From: Bradyrhizobium lupini
GTDB lineage: Bacteria > Pseudomonadota > Alphaproteobacteria > Rhizobiales > Xanthobacteraceae
Direction of reading: 5' to 3'
DNA length: 64,000 nt
Assembly: GCF_040939785.1 (NCBI RefSeq)
Contig: NZ_CP162553.1
Coordinates: forward strand, 744,001 to 808,000
In this document: positions 47,578 to 54,701 of the stretch, piece by piece
Layout: each line of letters starts with the position of its first letter
Position numbering within the stretch: the stretch's first letter is position 1
The notes under the pieces: model-generated
Database searches by the model: none
Told to the model about the DNA's origin: nothing
What the model saw: the letters and a program-made list of their open reading frames with translations, nothing else
Translations under genes and position numbers: made by a program

Positions 47578-48855
47578 TTGCTGACCGCACTCGCCGCAAT
47601 CTTCATCCTCGCCTATGCGGCGATCGCGCTCGAGCATCCTATCGGGGTGAACAAGAGCGCGTCTGCGCTACTCGGCGCGGGCGTGCTCTGGACAATCTAC
47701 GCGCTCGCGACCGGCGACCACACGCTGGTCGGCCGTCAGCTTGACGAGTCCGTCGCTGCCACCGCGCAGATCGTGTTCTTCCTGGTTGGCGCGATGACCA
47801 TCGTCGAGGTCATCGACGCCCATGACGGTTTCGAGGTCATCACCTCCCGCATCAGCACGACCAGCCAGGTCCGTCTGATATGGCTGATTGGCTTCGTTAC
47901 CTTCTTCCTCAGTGCAATCCTCGACAATCTGACCACCACCATCGTCATGGTCTCGCTGATCCAGCGGCTGATCGCCAAGCGCGACGACCGCTTGCTGTTC
48001 GCCTCCCTCATCGTCATCGCCGCAAATGCCGGCGGCGCATGGACCGTGATCGGCGACGTCACCACGACCATGCTGTGGATCGGCGGACAGATTTCGCCCC
48101 TGAAAATCATGAGCGCGGTGTTCCTGCCCTCCTTGCTCAACCTGCTGGTGCCGCTCGCATTCATCAGCTTTTCACTCAAGGGCAAGACCATCGCACCACC
48201 GCCGAAAGAGGACGGATTGCAGGGCGTCGATCCGTTCGAGCGGAACGTGATGTTCTATCTCGGACTCGGCGTACTGATCGCGGTGCCCGCCTTCAAGACG
48301 GTCACGCACCTGCCGCCCTTCATGGGCGTCCTGCTCGGGCTTGGCATCGTGTGGTTGGTCGGCGAGATCGTTCATCGCAAAAAGGATGAGCATGTCCGCG
48401 GTCCCCTCACGCTTGCGAATGCGCTGACGCGGATCGACATGGGCTCGATCGTATTCTTCCTCGGCATCTTGCTCGCGGTCGCCTGCCTCGAACATGCCGG
48501 CCTGCTCTCCATGGTGGCCAAATGGCTGGACACCGCGATCGGCCGACAGGACATCATCGTGATCGTGCTCGGCCTGCTCAGTGCTGTCATCGACAACGTG
48601 CCGCTGGTCGCCGCGACGATGGGCATGTACGACCTCGCGCATTATCCACCCGACAGCTTCATCTGGGAGTTCATCGCCTATTGCGCCGGAACCGGCGGCT
48701 CGATCCTGATCATCGGCTCGGCCGCAGGCGTCGCCGCCATGGGGCTCGAGCGCATCGAGTTCCTCTGGTACGCCCGCCGCATCGCCGTTCCCGCGCTCGC
48801 CGGCTATCTGGCGGGCGCCGTGGTGTACATCGCGCAGCACGCGGCGCTGCATTGA
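47578..48855 (+). CDS. nhaD: NhaD-type sodium:proton antiporter
   Basis: A 425-residue ion transporter superfamily protein with about 11 helices. Family blocks: ALEHPIGVNKSASALLGAGV, FLVGAMTIVEVIDAHDGFEV, SAILDNLTTTIVMVSLIQRL, VIGDVTTTMLWIGGQISP and SAVIDNVPLVAATMGMYDL. These fit NhaD antiporters. The start is a TTG (47578), 22 bases after the preceding stop with a GAAGTGA-like site; this start codon is unusual but the protein begins at the first TM helix. It ends before the CtrA-boxed kinase. Confidence 0.9.
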   Translation: MLTALAAIFILAYAAIALEHPIGVNKSASALLGAGVLWTIYALATGDHTLVGRQLDESVAATAQIVFFLVGAMTIVEVIDAHDGFEVITSRISTTSQVRLIWLIGFVTFFLSAILDNLTTTIVMVSLIQRLIAKRDDRLLFASLIVIAANAGGAWTVIGDVTTTMLWIGGQISPLKIMSAVFLPSLLNLLVPLAFISFSLKGKTIAPPPKEDGLQGVDPFERNVMFYLGLGVLIAVPAFKTVTHLPPFMGVLLGLGIVWLVGEIVHRKKDEHVRGPLTLANALTRIDMGSIVFFLGILLAVACLEHAGLLSMVAKWLDTAIGRQDIIVIVLGLLSAVIDNVPLVAATMGMYDLAHYPPDSFIWEFIAYCAGTGGSILIIGSAAGVAAMGLERIEFLWYARRIAVPALAGYLAGAVVYIAQHAALH

Positions 48856-48877
48856 GCGGCTCACGCCGGATCCAAAA

Positions 48878-48893
48878 TTAACGCCGGGTTAAC
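48878..48893 (+). promoter_or_regulatory. CtrA-binding site (TTAA-N7-TTAAC)
   Basis: TTAACGCCGGGTTAAC at 48878-48893 matches the full consensus TTAA-N7-TTAAC of the alphaproteobacterial cell-cycle regulator CtrA. It lies about 100 bases upstream of the ATG of the PdhS/DivJ-like kinase, in a 137-base gap after nhaD. Confidence 0.75.
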
Positions 48894-48906
48894 GTAATTC
48901 TTTAGC

Positions 48907-48928
48907 TCCTTAAGTCACCTCTTAAGGA
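48907..48928. promoter_or_regulatory. Inverted repeat upstream of the kinase gene
   Basis: TCCTTAAG-TCACCT-CTTAAGGA is a perfect 8-bp inverted repeat with a 6-base centre, between the CtrA box and the kinase start. It contains two TTAA elements eight bases apart, one more than the CtrA consensus, so it may be a weaker second site or a separate operator. Confidence 0.5.
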
Positions 48929-48992
48929 TTTCTTGCCAGAGATAGACAATGCAGAAGGCCCGTCCCGCGCGGGCAGGAATTGTTGTTGTGCG

Positions 48993-50588
48993 ATGAGTAA
49001 ACCCGCTGAAAAGCCCGAGGTTGTGCAGCTTCCGGCCGAGCCGGTGAGCGTGCCGTCGGCGAGCCATCGCCGGGCTGCGGCACAGCGGGTGCGCGAGGCG
49101 CGCGATAAGTTAACGTCGACCAGTGGAACCCGGCCGGCTTTCGATGCCGAAATGCTGCGCCAGTACGCCCAGACGCGGCTGTCGGCCTCCTATGTCGTGA
49201 TGCTGCTTGTGGTCGCGACAGGCGTGCTGTTTGGGCTGTGGATGCAGCCGATCCCGGCCGCGGCCTGGACCGCCGGCATGCTTTGCATTCATGCCGCAAT
49301 GATCCGCAGCTGCCACCGCTTCCTGGCCGAGCCCGCCTCGCCCGCGGCAACGCGCGCATGGCAGACGCGTTTCGTCGTGCTCGACCTGCTCTATGGCCTT
49401 TGCTGGATGGCGATCCTGATCCATCCCGTGCTCGACATGATCACGGAAACGCTGATGATGTTCCTGATGCTGCTGGTGATCGCAGTATCAAGCATGCTGG
49501 CCGCCAATCTGCCGATCGCCGCCCTCGCCGCCACCGCACCGGTCGCGGTCGCGATGGCGCTGAGCTTCGTGATGACTGGCTCGCTGGATAATTACATCCT
49601 GGCCGCGCTCGCCGTCGCCGCCGAAGGCTATTTCGTGTTGCTGGCTCACCGCCTGCACTCTTCGACCTTCGCCACGCTCGAGGCGCGGGCCGAGAAGGAC
49701 GCGCTGATTGGCGAGCTCGAACAAGCCAAGGCGATCTCGGACGAAGCGCGCCACCGCGCCGAATCCGCCAATGTGGCCAAGTCGCGCTTTCTGGCGCAGA
49801 TGAGCCACGAACTGCGGACGCCGCTCAATGCAATCCTCGGCTTCTCGGAAGTGATGAAGAGCGAGATTTTCGGCGCGCATGCCGTGCCGGTCTACAAGGA
49901 GTACTCGGCCGACATCCACAATTCCGGCGTCCACCTGCTCAACCTCATCAACGAGATCCTCGATCTGTCGCGGATCGAGGCTGGCCGCTACGAGCTCAAC
50001 GAGGAAGCGGTCTCGCTGGTCGGCATCGTCGCCGACTGCCATCATTTGATGAAGCTGCGCGCCTCGAGCCGTGGCATCACCATCCACGAGGTGTTCGAGC
50101 AGGCGATGCCGCGGCTGTGGGCCGACGAGCGCGCGATCCGCCAGGTCGTGCTCAATCTGCTCTCCAACTCGATCAAGTTCACTCCGCAGGGCGGCGAGAT
50201 CTGGCTCAAGGCCGGCTGGACGGCCTCAGGCGGACAATATCTCTCGGTGAAGGACACCGGCTCCGGGATTCCCGAGGACGAGATCCCGGTCGTGCTCGCA
50301 TCGTTCGGCCAAGGTTCCAATTCGATCAAGTCGGCCGAACAGGGCGCCGGTCTCGGCCTGCCGATCGCCAAGAATCTGGTCGACCTGCATGGCGGTACGT
50401 TCACGCTGAAATCGAAGCTGCGCATCGGCACCGAAGTGATCGTCACCTTCCCGCCCGAGCGCGTGATGAGCGCGCTGGCGCCGATGTCGGATGATTCTCC
50501 GCCGCTCCAACCCGAGAGTTCCGCGGTAGCGGACGAGAAGCGCCGGCCCCGCCGCAAGCCGATCATGAGCGCAGGTACGGGCTCGTAA
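48993..50588 (+). CDS. PdhS/DivJ-like membrane sensor histidine kinase
   Basis: A 531-residue kinase. The N-terminus is 55 cytosolic residues, then about six TM helices to residue 220. The dimerisation H-box is FLAQMSHELRTPLNAILGFS (His272), with the downstream FGAHAVPVYKEYSADIHNSG and HLLNLINEILDLSRIEAGRY, as in PdhS/DivJ/PleC kinases that signal through DivK. The ATPase domain has NLLSNSIKFT and GAGLGLPIAKN. A CtrA box upstream supports a cell-cycle role. Start MSKPAEK at 48993 is chosen; a TTG at 48933 adds 20 unconvincing residues. Confidence 0.92.
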   Translation: MSKPAEKPEVVQLPAEPVSVPSASHRRAAAQRVREARDKLTSTSGTRPAFDAEMLRQYAQTRLSASYVVMLLVVATGVLFGLWMQPIPAAAWTAGMLCIHAAMIRSCHRFLAEPASPAATRAWQTRFVVLDLLYGLCWMAILIHPVLDMITETLMMFLMLLVIAVSSMLAANLPIAALAATAPVAVAMALSFVMTGSLDNYILAALAVAAEGYFVLLAHRLHSSTFATLEARAEKDALIGELEQAKAISDEARHRAESANVAKSRFLAQMSHELRTPLNAILGFSEVMKSEIFGAHAVPVYKEYSADIHNSGVHLLNLINEILDLSRIEAGRYELNEEAVSLVGIVADCHHLMKLRASSRGITIHEVFEQAMPRLWADERAIRQVVLNLLSNSIKFTPQGGEIWLKAGWTASGGQYLSVKDTGSGIPEDEIPVVLASFGQGSNSIKSAEQGAGLGLPIAKNLVDLHGGTFTLKSKLRIGTEVIVTFPPERVMSALAPMSDDSPPLQPESSAVADEKRRPRRKPIMSAGTGS

Positions 50589-50632
50589 CGAGGTGCTTGC
50601 AGACATGCCCGACCATCCGCCACTATGCCCCA

Positions 50633-50836
50633 ATGAGCAAAGAAACGCCTTGCGTGGCCGTCTGCATGATCGATCCCAAGACCAGGCTGTGCTTCGGCTG
50701 CGGACGCACATTGCCGGAGATCGCGCGCTGGCACGCCATGGAGAGCGCGGAACGCCTCACGGTCATGGCGCTGTTGCCGGCGCGCATGAATCAGGCTGGA
50801 CTTCCGCCCATCGCGGGATCGCCGAAACACACCTGA
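50633..50836 (+). CDS. DUF1289 domain protein
   Basis: A 67-residue protein with four cysteines: ETPCVAVCMIDPKTRLCFGC, followed by GRTLPEIARWHAMESAERLT. The C-x3-C...C-x2-C pattern and WH-M-E fit the DUF1289 family. It may bind a metal or Fe-S cluster. The start at MSKETPC (50633) is chosen; an upstream ATG adds 12 non-conserved residues. It lies 45 bases after the kinase and 28 bases before the aspartic protease gene, likely one operon. Confidence 0.9.
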   Translation: MSKETPCVAVCMIDPKTRLCFGCGRTLPEIARWHAMESAERLTVMALLPARMNQAGLPPIAGSPKHT

Positions 50837-50864
50837 TCGGTCGGCGCGCATCTGGAGATGCGCA

Positions 50865-51419
50865 ATGATCCGGTCCCTGCTCGTTCTCATCATGCTCGCC
50901 TGCACGGCCGGTGCCGTCGTCGCCTATGGCGATTCCGACCAGATCGCGCGCGCGAGCAGCAAGGTCTCGCATATCTTTCGCACGCAGACCGCAGCGCCCG
51001 CGCCCGCCGTGCAGATTCCGCGCGGCCAGGGCGGCGAATTCGCGCTGCGCGCGAAGATCAACGGCGTGGCCGCACCGATGGTCATTGACACCGGCGCGAC
51101 CTCGGTGGTGCTGACCTGGGAAACCGCGAAGGCGATCGGGCTGCCGCTCGAGATGCTCGAATACGACGTCGATCTCGAAACCGCGGGCGGTCACACCAAG
51201 GCGGCCCGCCTCACGATCGACCGCCTCTCCGTCGGTCACCTCGTCGAGAAATCGGTGCCAGCCCTCGTCGTGCAGCGCGGGCAGATGAAGACCAATCTGC
51301 TCGGCATGAGCTTCCTCGATCGCCTGGAGAGCTGGGGCGTGCGCGCCGACAGGCTGATGCTCACGGGTTATCCGGAGCTCCAGACCAGTCGCCGCCGCTC
51401 GCGCCTGGCAGTCGACTAG
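50865..51419 (+). CDS. TIGR02281 clan AA aspartic protease
   Basis: A 184-residue membrane-anchored retropepsin-like protein. The N-terminal helix (LLVLIMLACTAGAVVAYGDS) is an anchor; the catalytic motif VIDTGATSVVLT has Asp75, with the second half-motif MKTNLLGMSFLDRLESWGVR near the end. A single active-site Asp per subunit implies dimerisation. It follows DUF1289 by 28 bases, the same pairing seen in other rhizobia (from memory). Its target is unknown. Confidence 0.9.
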   Translation: MIRSLLVLIMLACTAGAVVAYGDSDQIARASSKVSHIFRTQTAAPAPAVQIPRGQGGEFALRAKINGVAAPMVIDTGATSVVLTWETAKAIGLPLEMLEYDVDLETAGGHTKAARLTIDRLSVGHLVEKSVPALVVQRGQMKTNLLGMSFLDRLESWGVRADRLMLTGYPELQTSRRRSRLAVD

Positions 51420-51452
51420 ACTCTTGCAATCCGGCTCGTCATGCGATTACGG

Positions 51453-52448
51453 CTAGGCCGCCGCCTCCGCCGGTACGTGCGCACCGACACGCGCAATCGC
51501 TTCGCGTAGCACCTCGAGGCCAGCGCCCGGCTTCACCCCCTGCTCGGCAAGATGCCGGCGGAAGGCGCGCGCGCCGGGGACGGCGTGGAATGCGCCGACG
51601 AAATGCCGCGTCATAGAGTGCAGCCTCGTGCCGCGCGCGAGTTGCTGTTCGATGTAGGGCACCATCCCTTCGAGCGCATCCTGCATCGAGGCATGCGGCG
51701 CCGCCTCGCCGAAAATGTCGGTATCGACCGAGAGCAGCCGCCACGGCTCCTGATAGGCGGCTCGTCCAAGCATCGCGCCGTCAACGTGATCGAGATGTGC
51801 CCTTGCCTCGTCGACACCGGGGATGCCGCCGTTGATGATGACAGGCACATCCGGCATCGCGCGCTTGAGGCGATAGACGCGATCATAGTCGAGCGGCGGG
51901 ATGTCGCGATTCTCCTTCGGTGACAAACCGCTGAGCCATGCTTTCCGGGCATGTACGATCAGCGCATCGCAGCCGGAGTCAACGACTGCGTGCGCAAGGT
52001 TGTCGAGCGCGACTTCGGGATCCTGGTCGTCGATCCCGATGCGGCACTTCACGGTCACGGGCACGGCCACCGCACCCTTCATCGCCTCGACGCACCTCGC
52101 CACGAGATCAGGCTCTGCCATCAGGCAAGCGCCGAAACGGCCGTCCTTCACGCGGTCGGAGGGGCAGCCGACGTTGAGGTTGATTTCGTCATAACCCAAC
52201 TCCTCGCCGATCCGCGCCACCAGCGCCAGCTCGCGTGGATCCGACCCGCCGAGCTGAAGCGCGACCGGGTGCTCGACCAGGTCGAACCCAAGCAGCCGCT
52301 TCCGGTCACCATGAATGATGGCGCCAGTGGTCAGCATCTCCGTATAGAGCAGCGCCCGCCTCGTCAGGTGACGGTGGAACACCCGGCAATGCCGGTCGGT
52401 CCAATCCATCATGGGCGCCACGGAAAAGCGATATTCTTGATATTCCAA
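51453..52448 (-). CDS. dusA: tRNA-dihydrouridine synthase A
   Basis: A 331-residue FMN enzyme that reduces uridine 20 of tRNA. Blocks: FSVAPMMDWTDRHCRVFHRH, GYDEINLNVGCPSDRVKDGR (with catalytic Cys), VKCRIGIDDQDPE, VHARKAWLSGLSPKENRDIP, and VIINGGIPGVDEARAHLDHV. Length and motif details mark DusA. Its 5' end is a well-known integration site for genomic islands, and an integrase remnant lies 121 bases upstream (52569). The gene itself is intact. Confidence 0.97.
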   Translation of the reverse strand: MEYQEYRFSVAPMMDWTDRHCRVFHRHLTRRALLYTEMLTTGAIIHGDRKRLLGFDLVEHPVALQLGGSDPRELALVARIGEELGYDEINLNVGCPSDRVKDGRFGACLMAEPDLVARCVEAMKGAVAVPVTVKCRIGIDDQDPEVALDNLAHAVVDSGCDALIVHARKAWLSGLSPKENRDIPPLDYDRVYRLKRAMPDVPVIINGGIPGVDEARAHLDHVDGAMLGRAAYQEPWRLLSVDTDIFGEAAPHASMQDALEGMVPYIEQQLARGTRLHSMTRHFVGAFHAVPGARAFRRHLAEQGVKPGAGLEVLREAIARVGAHVPAEAAA

Positions 52449-52568
52449 GTAGTTATCCTATCCTTACAATGGACTAGAGCAGGAACAAGTGCACACGTGT
52501 GCACTCCAAACTAGCCAAAATTGCACACGTTTGTACCGCGTTTGATCTCCCGGTGCACACTAGCGCAC

Positions 52569-52682
52569 ATGAAATCCGGGTGGAGCGCACACGCGGTGCC
52601 GACCTTTAAGAAGCTCAAGTCGGGCAGCTGGCGCGTTCAAGTCAGGAGGAATCGTATCGCACTTCGTAGTCCTGGCCGTTAG
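52569..52682 (+). pseudogene. Phage-type integrase N-terminal remnant
   Basis: A 37-codon open frame reads MKSGWSAHAVPTFKKLKSGS, then WRVQVRR. The stretch VPTFKKLKSGSWRVQVRR is the arm-binding N-terminus typical of tyrosine integrases that use dusA. After WRVQVRR the homology ends abruptly near 52648 and a stop follows at 52680. It faces away from the intact dusA. It is the stub of a lost integrative element. Confidence 0.75.
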
Positions 52683-52737
52683 CCACGCGGGCGCGATCTT
52701 GTTTGCGTCCCCGTGCGGTCTTCTTCTTCGCTGCCAT
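52642..52737 (-). pseudogene. Truncated DUF3606 gene
   Basis: ATG at 52737, preceded by a strong GGAGGAG site, reads MAAKKKTARGRKQDRARVAN, then GQDYEVRYDSS and stops. This is the start of a DUF3606 protein (normally about 58 residues, continuing EVRY-AKK-G...). Its C-terminal half is gone exactly where the integrase stub begins to lose homology (about 52648), on the other strand. The two fragments overlap tail to tail. Confidence 0.7.
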
Positions 52738-52796
52738 CTGCTCCTCCGCCCGCGAAACTCATCGCGGTGCGACGCTTCAAGGAATCGCGAGTTCCT

Positions 52797-53096
52797 TCAA
52801 AGAAGCTGTTGCGAGCGCGAGGCCGAACGAACGCGAGCGACGCAGCATCGCGGCTCCAACTTGGTGGGCTTTTCCATTTTCAGTTCCTCGACCGCCTGCA
52901 CGAAGGCTTCGTCGCGCCGCATGAGCAAAGCGGCCATTTGGCGCACGTCGCGCGAGCTGGTTTGCTCCGGACTTTCGCCCGGAGCCCGCTCCCGTTTTCT
53001 TGCAGATGCTTCTCTAGATCCTCCTTTCCCAAACCCACGGCTCGGGAAGACTTGGAACTTCTCAGCCCAGCGTAGGTTGGTTGCCGATCGTTGAAC
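52797..53096 (-). other. Start-less open frame of protein-like composition
   Basis: Minus-strand frame of 99 codons with no ATG/GTG near its beginning but gene-like sequence: RWAEKFQVFPSRGFGKGGSR, then RDVRQMAALLMRRDEAFVQA and VEELKMEKPTK. It ends in Arg-rich residues and stops at 52797. It may be a decayed gene of the lost island. I recognise no family. Confidence 0.35.
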
Positions 53097-53109
53097 TCAG
53101 GAGCCGAAA

Positions 53110-53568
53110 ATGAGCCGCGGAATGCCATCGATGACCGCCCTCTTGGGTATGCTCGCAATCGCGGGGTATCAAAATCGGGACAAGCTGGCGGACATGTTTC
53201 GCAATGCGACCTCCGGCCAGCCGGCGGGTGCCAAGGATTCCCTGAGCGGCATGCTCGGCAGCCTTGGCGGCCTAGCGGGCACCGGAGGCGTGGGTTCGCT
53301 GCTGAACGGCGGGATCGGCGAATTGCTCGAGCACTTCAGGCAGAACGGGCAAGGCGATGTGGCTCAATCCTGGATCAATCAGGGGCCGAACCGCGAAGTC
53401 ACCCCGCCCGAACTCCAGCAGGCTATCGGTCCGGACGTCCTTCAAAAACTGGAGCAGCAGACCGGCTTGTCGCAGCAGGAGATTCTCGACCGTTTGTCCC
53501 GAGAGCTTCCGACTGCCGTGGACAAATACACGCCTGATGGACGTCTTCCGGCTTCATCGGCGGGATAA
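53110..53568 (+). CDS. YidB family protein
   Basis: A 152-residue YidB/DUF937-like protein. The N-terminal helix MPSMTALLGMLAIAGYQNRD is followed by a Gly-rich middle (LGSLGGLAGTGGVGSLLNGG) and the diagnostic C-terminus: SWINQGPNREVTPPELQQAI, then EQQTGLSQQEILDRLSRELP. The function is unknown. It lies within the accessory region, 24 bases before the GlsB-like gene. Confidence 0.9.
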   Translation: MSRGMPSMTALLGMLAIAGYQNRDKLADMFRNATSGQPAGAKDSLSGMLGSLGGLAGTGGVGSLLNGGIGELLEHFRQNGQGDVAQSWINQGPNREVTPPELQQAIGPDVLQKLEQQTGLSQQEILDRLSRELPTAVDKYTPDGRLPASSAG

Positions 53569-53592
53569 CACCACAGCGATCGAGGGAGAGAC

Positions 53593-53856
53593 ATGAGCAT
53601 CATCTGGACGATCATCATCGGTTTCATCGCAGGCGTCATCGCGAAGTTCATCATGCCCGGCGACAACGAGCCCTCGGGTTTCATCCTGACCACCATCCTG
53701 GGAATAGTGGGCGCGTTCGTAGCGACCTATCTTGGCCAATCTCTCGGCTGGTACCGGCCAGGAGAAGGCGCAGGACTAGTGGGGGCAGTGGTAGGCGCCA
53801 TCATCGTGCTTTTCGTCTACGGTTTTGTAGCCGGTAGCAGCCGTCGGGCGATCTAA
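53593..53856 (+). CDS. GlsB/YeaQ/YmgE family membrane protein
   Basis: An 87-residue protein with three TM helices: IWTIIIGFIAGVIAKFIMPG, then GFILTTILGIVGAFVATYLG and GLVGAVVGAIIVLFVYGFVA. The G-x-x-AG-x-(I/L)-A-(K/R) and PGD-x-P-x-GF motifs mark the family, a stress-induced membrane protein. A GGGAGAG site precedes the ATG. It follows YidB. Confidence 0.93.
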   Translation: MSIIWTIIIGFIAGVIAKFIMPGDNEPSGFILTTILGIVGAFVATYLGQSLGWYRPGEGAGLVGAVVGAIIVLFVYGFVAGSSRRAI

Positions 53857-53920
53857 CCACAGTGAACGGAATTCTGCGCGTAAGCGGAGAATTCGCCCGG
53901 TGTGAAAGGCGATCGGCAAG

Positions 53921-54259
53921 ATGAAATGGATGCTCGTTGTCCTGGTAGGAGGCATGACCCCGGTCAACACCGACCTGGTTTTCGACAAGTTCGCCGATTG
54001 CCTTGCCGCCGAGGAGCAGATGCGAAAGCACTATACGGACGCTTTCGAGGCCTGGGACCGATGGGCCGCGGCCAATATCGAGCGACGACGCGAATACTCA
54101 AAGGTCCGCGACCTCCAGGCCAAACGCCTGCTCAGCAACATCGGTACGTGCGTCCCTCATGCGGGTGGCGACCCCGCGGCGCTTCAGCAGCAGAGCACTC
54201 CGACACCTCCTCAAACTCCTCAAGCCGGACCTATGCCTCAGCCAAGTCCGAAAACGTGA
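53921..54259 (+). CDS. Hypothetical protein with hydrophobic start and Pro-rich tail
   Basis: A 112-residue protein. It starts MKWMLVVLVGGMTPVNTDLV, a short hydrophobic leader, then a charged helical part (FADCLAAEEQMRKHYTDAFE, AWDRWAAANIERRREYSKVR) and ends in a Pro/Gln/Thr-rich tail. Two Cys (DCLAAEE, GTCVPH) may pair. Similar small exported proteins are common in Bradyrhizobium; no function known. Its stop overlaps the next small frame. Confidence 0.6.
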   Translation: MKWMLVVLVGGMTPVNTDLVFDKFADCLAAEEQMRKHYTDAFEAWDRWAAANIERRREYSKVRDLQAKRLLSNIGTCVPHAGGDPAALQQQSTPTPPQTPQAGPMPQPSPKT

Positions 54260-54432
54260 CGTCTGAACGTTTCGAACAGGCGCAGCCGCAAACGAATGTT
54301 GCAGCTGCGCATTCATCGCCCCTGCCTTCATTGTTCTCGCCCGCGCTGACCTTTGGCCTGCTGACGATTATAGGTGCACGCCTAAATGTCGCCCTGACGG
54401 ACCTGCGGGCAGAGATGTCGGCCGAACTATAG
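54256..54432 (+). CDS. Possible 58-aa protein overlapping its neighbour
   Basis: GTG at 54256 overlaps the stop of the preceding gene (GTGA). The product is about 58 residues, MTSERFEQAQPQTNVAAAHS, with a hydrophobic stretch LFSPALTFGLLTIIGARLNV near the end. The overlap suggests coupling, but the short length and unknown family make it uncertain. The next frame downstream is ligD debris. Confidence 0.3.
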   Translation: MTSERFEQAQPQTNVAAAHSSPLPSLFSPALTFGLLTIIGARLNVALTDLRAEMSAEL

Positions 54433-54502
54433 CGCAAGCACCGGCTCAAGGCCCTCCTGCCGCGCCACAAGCTGATCGCGTTCAGCAAGCACCGCAGCCA
54501 AA

Positions 54503-54670
54503 GTAAAGGATGAGCGGGTCACGACCTGGGTGCATCCTTCGTAGGTCGCGGAAGTGAAATTAGCGGAGTGGACCAGCAAGGGCGAGCTGCGCCAGCCGGT
54601 CTATCTCGGCCTGAGGTCGGACAAATTGGCCGAGGACGTCGTTCGCGAAAAGAAATGGCCGCGAAAATAG
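54503..54670 (+). pseudogene. ligD: 3' remnant of DNA ligase D (ligD)
   Basis: The frame reads ERVTTWVHPS, stop (TAG at 54542), VAEVKLAEWTSKGELRQPVY, LGLRSDKLAEDVVREKKWPRK and stop at 54668. The C-terminal tail of bacterial LigD has W-V-x-P-x-L-VAEV-x-F-AEWT-x-G-LR-P-x-(F/Y)-x-GLR-DK, matching here except for the nonsense codon. It is an inactive fragment of the NHEJ ligase. The rest of ligD is absent. Confidence 0.75.
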
Positions 54671-54701
54671 TACGCCGAGACGAAACGTGGACCCCAGGAG
54701 T

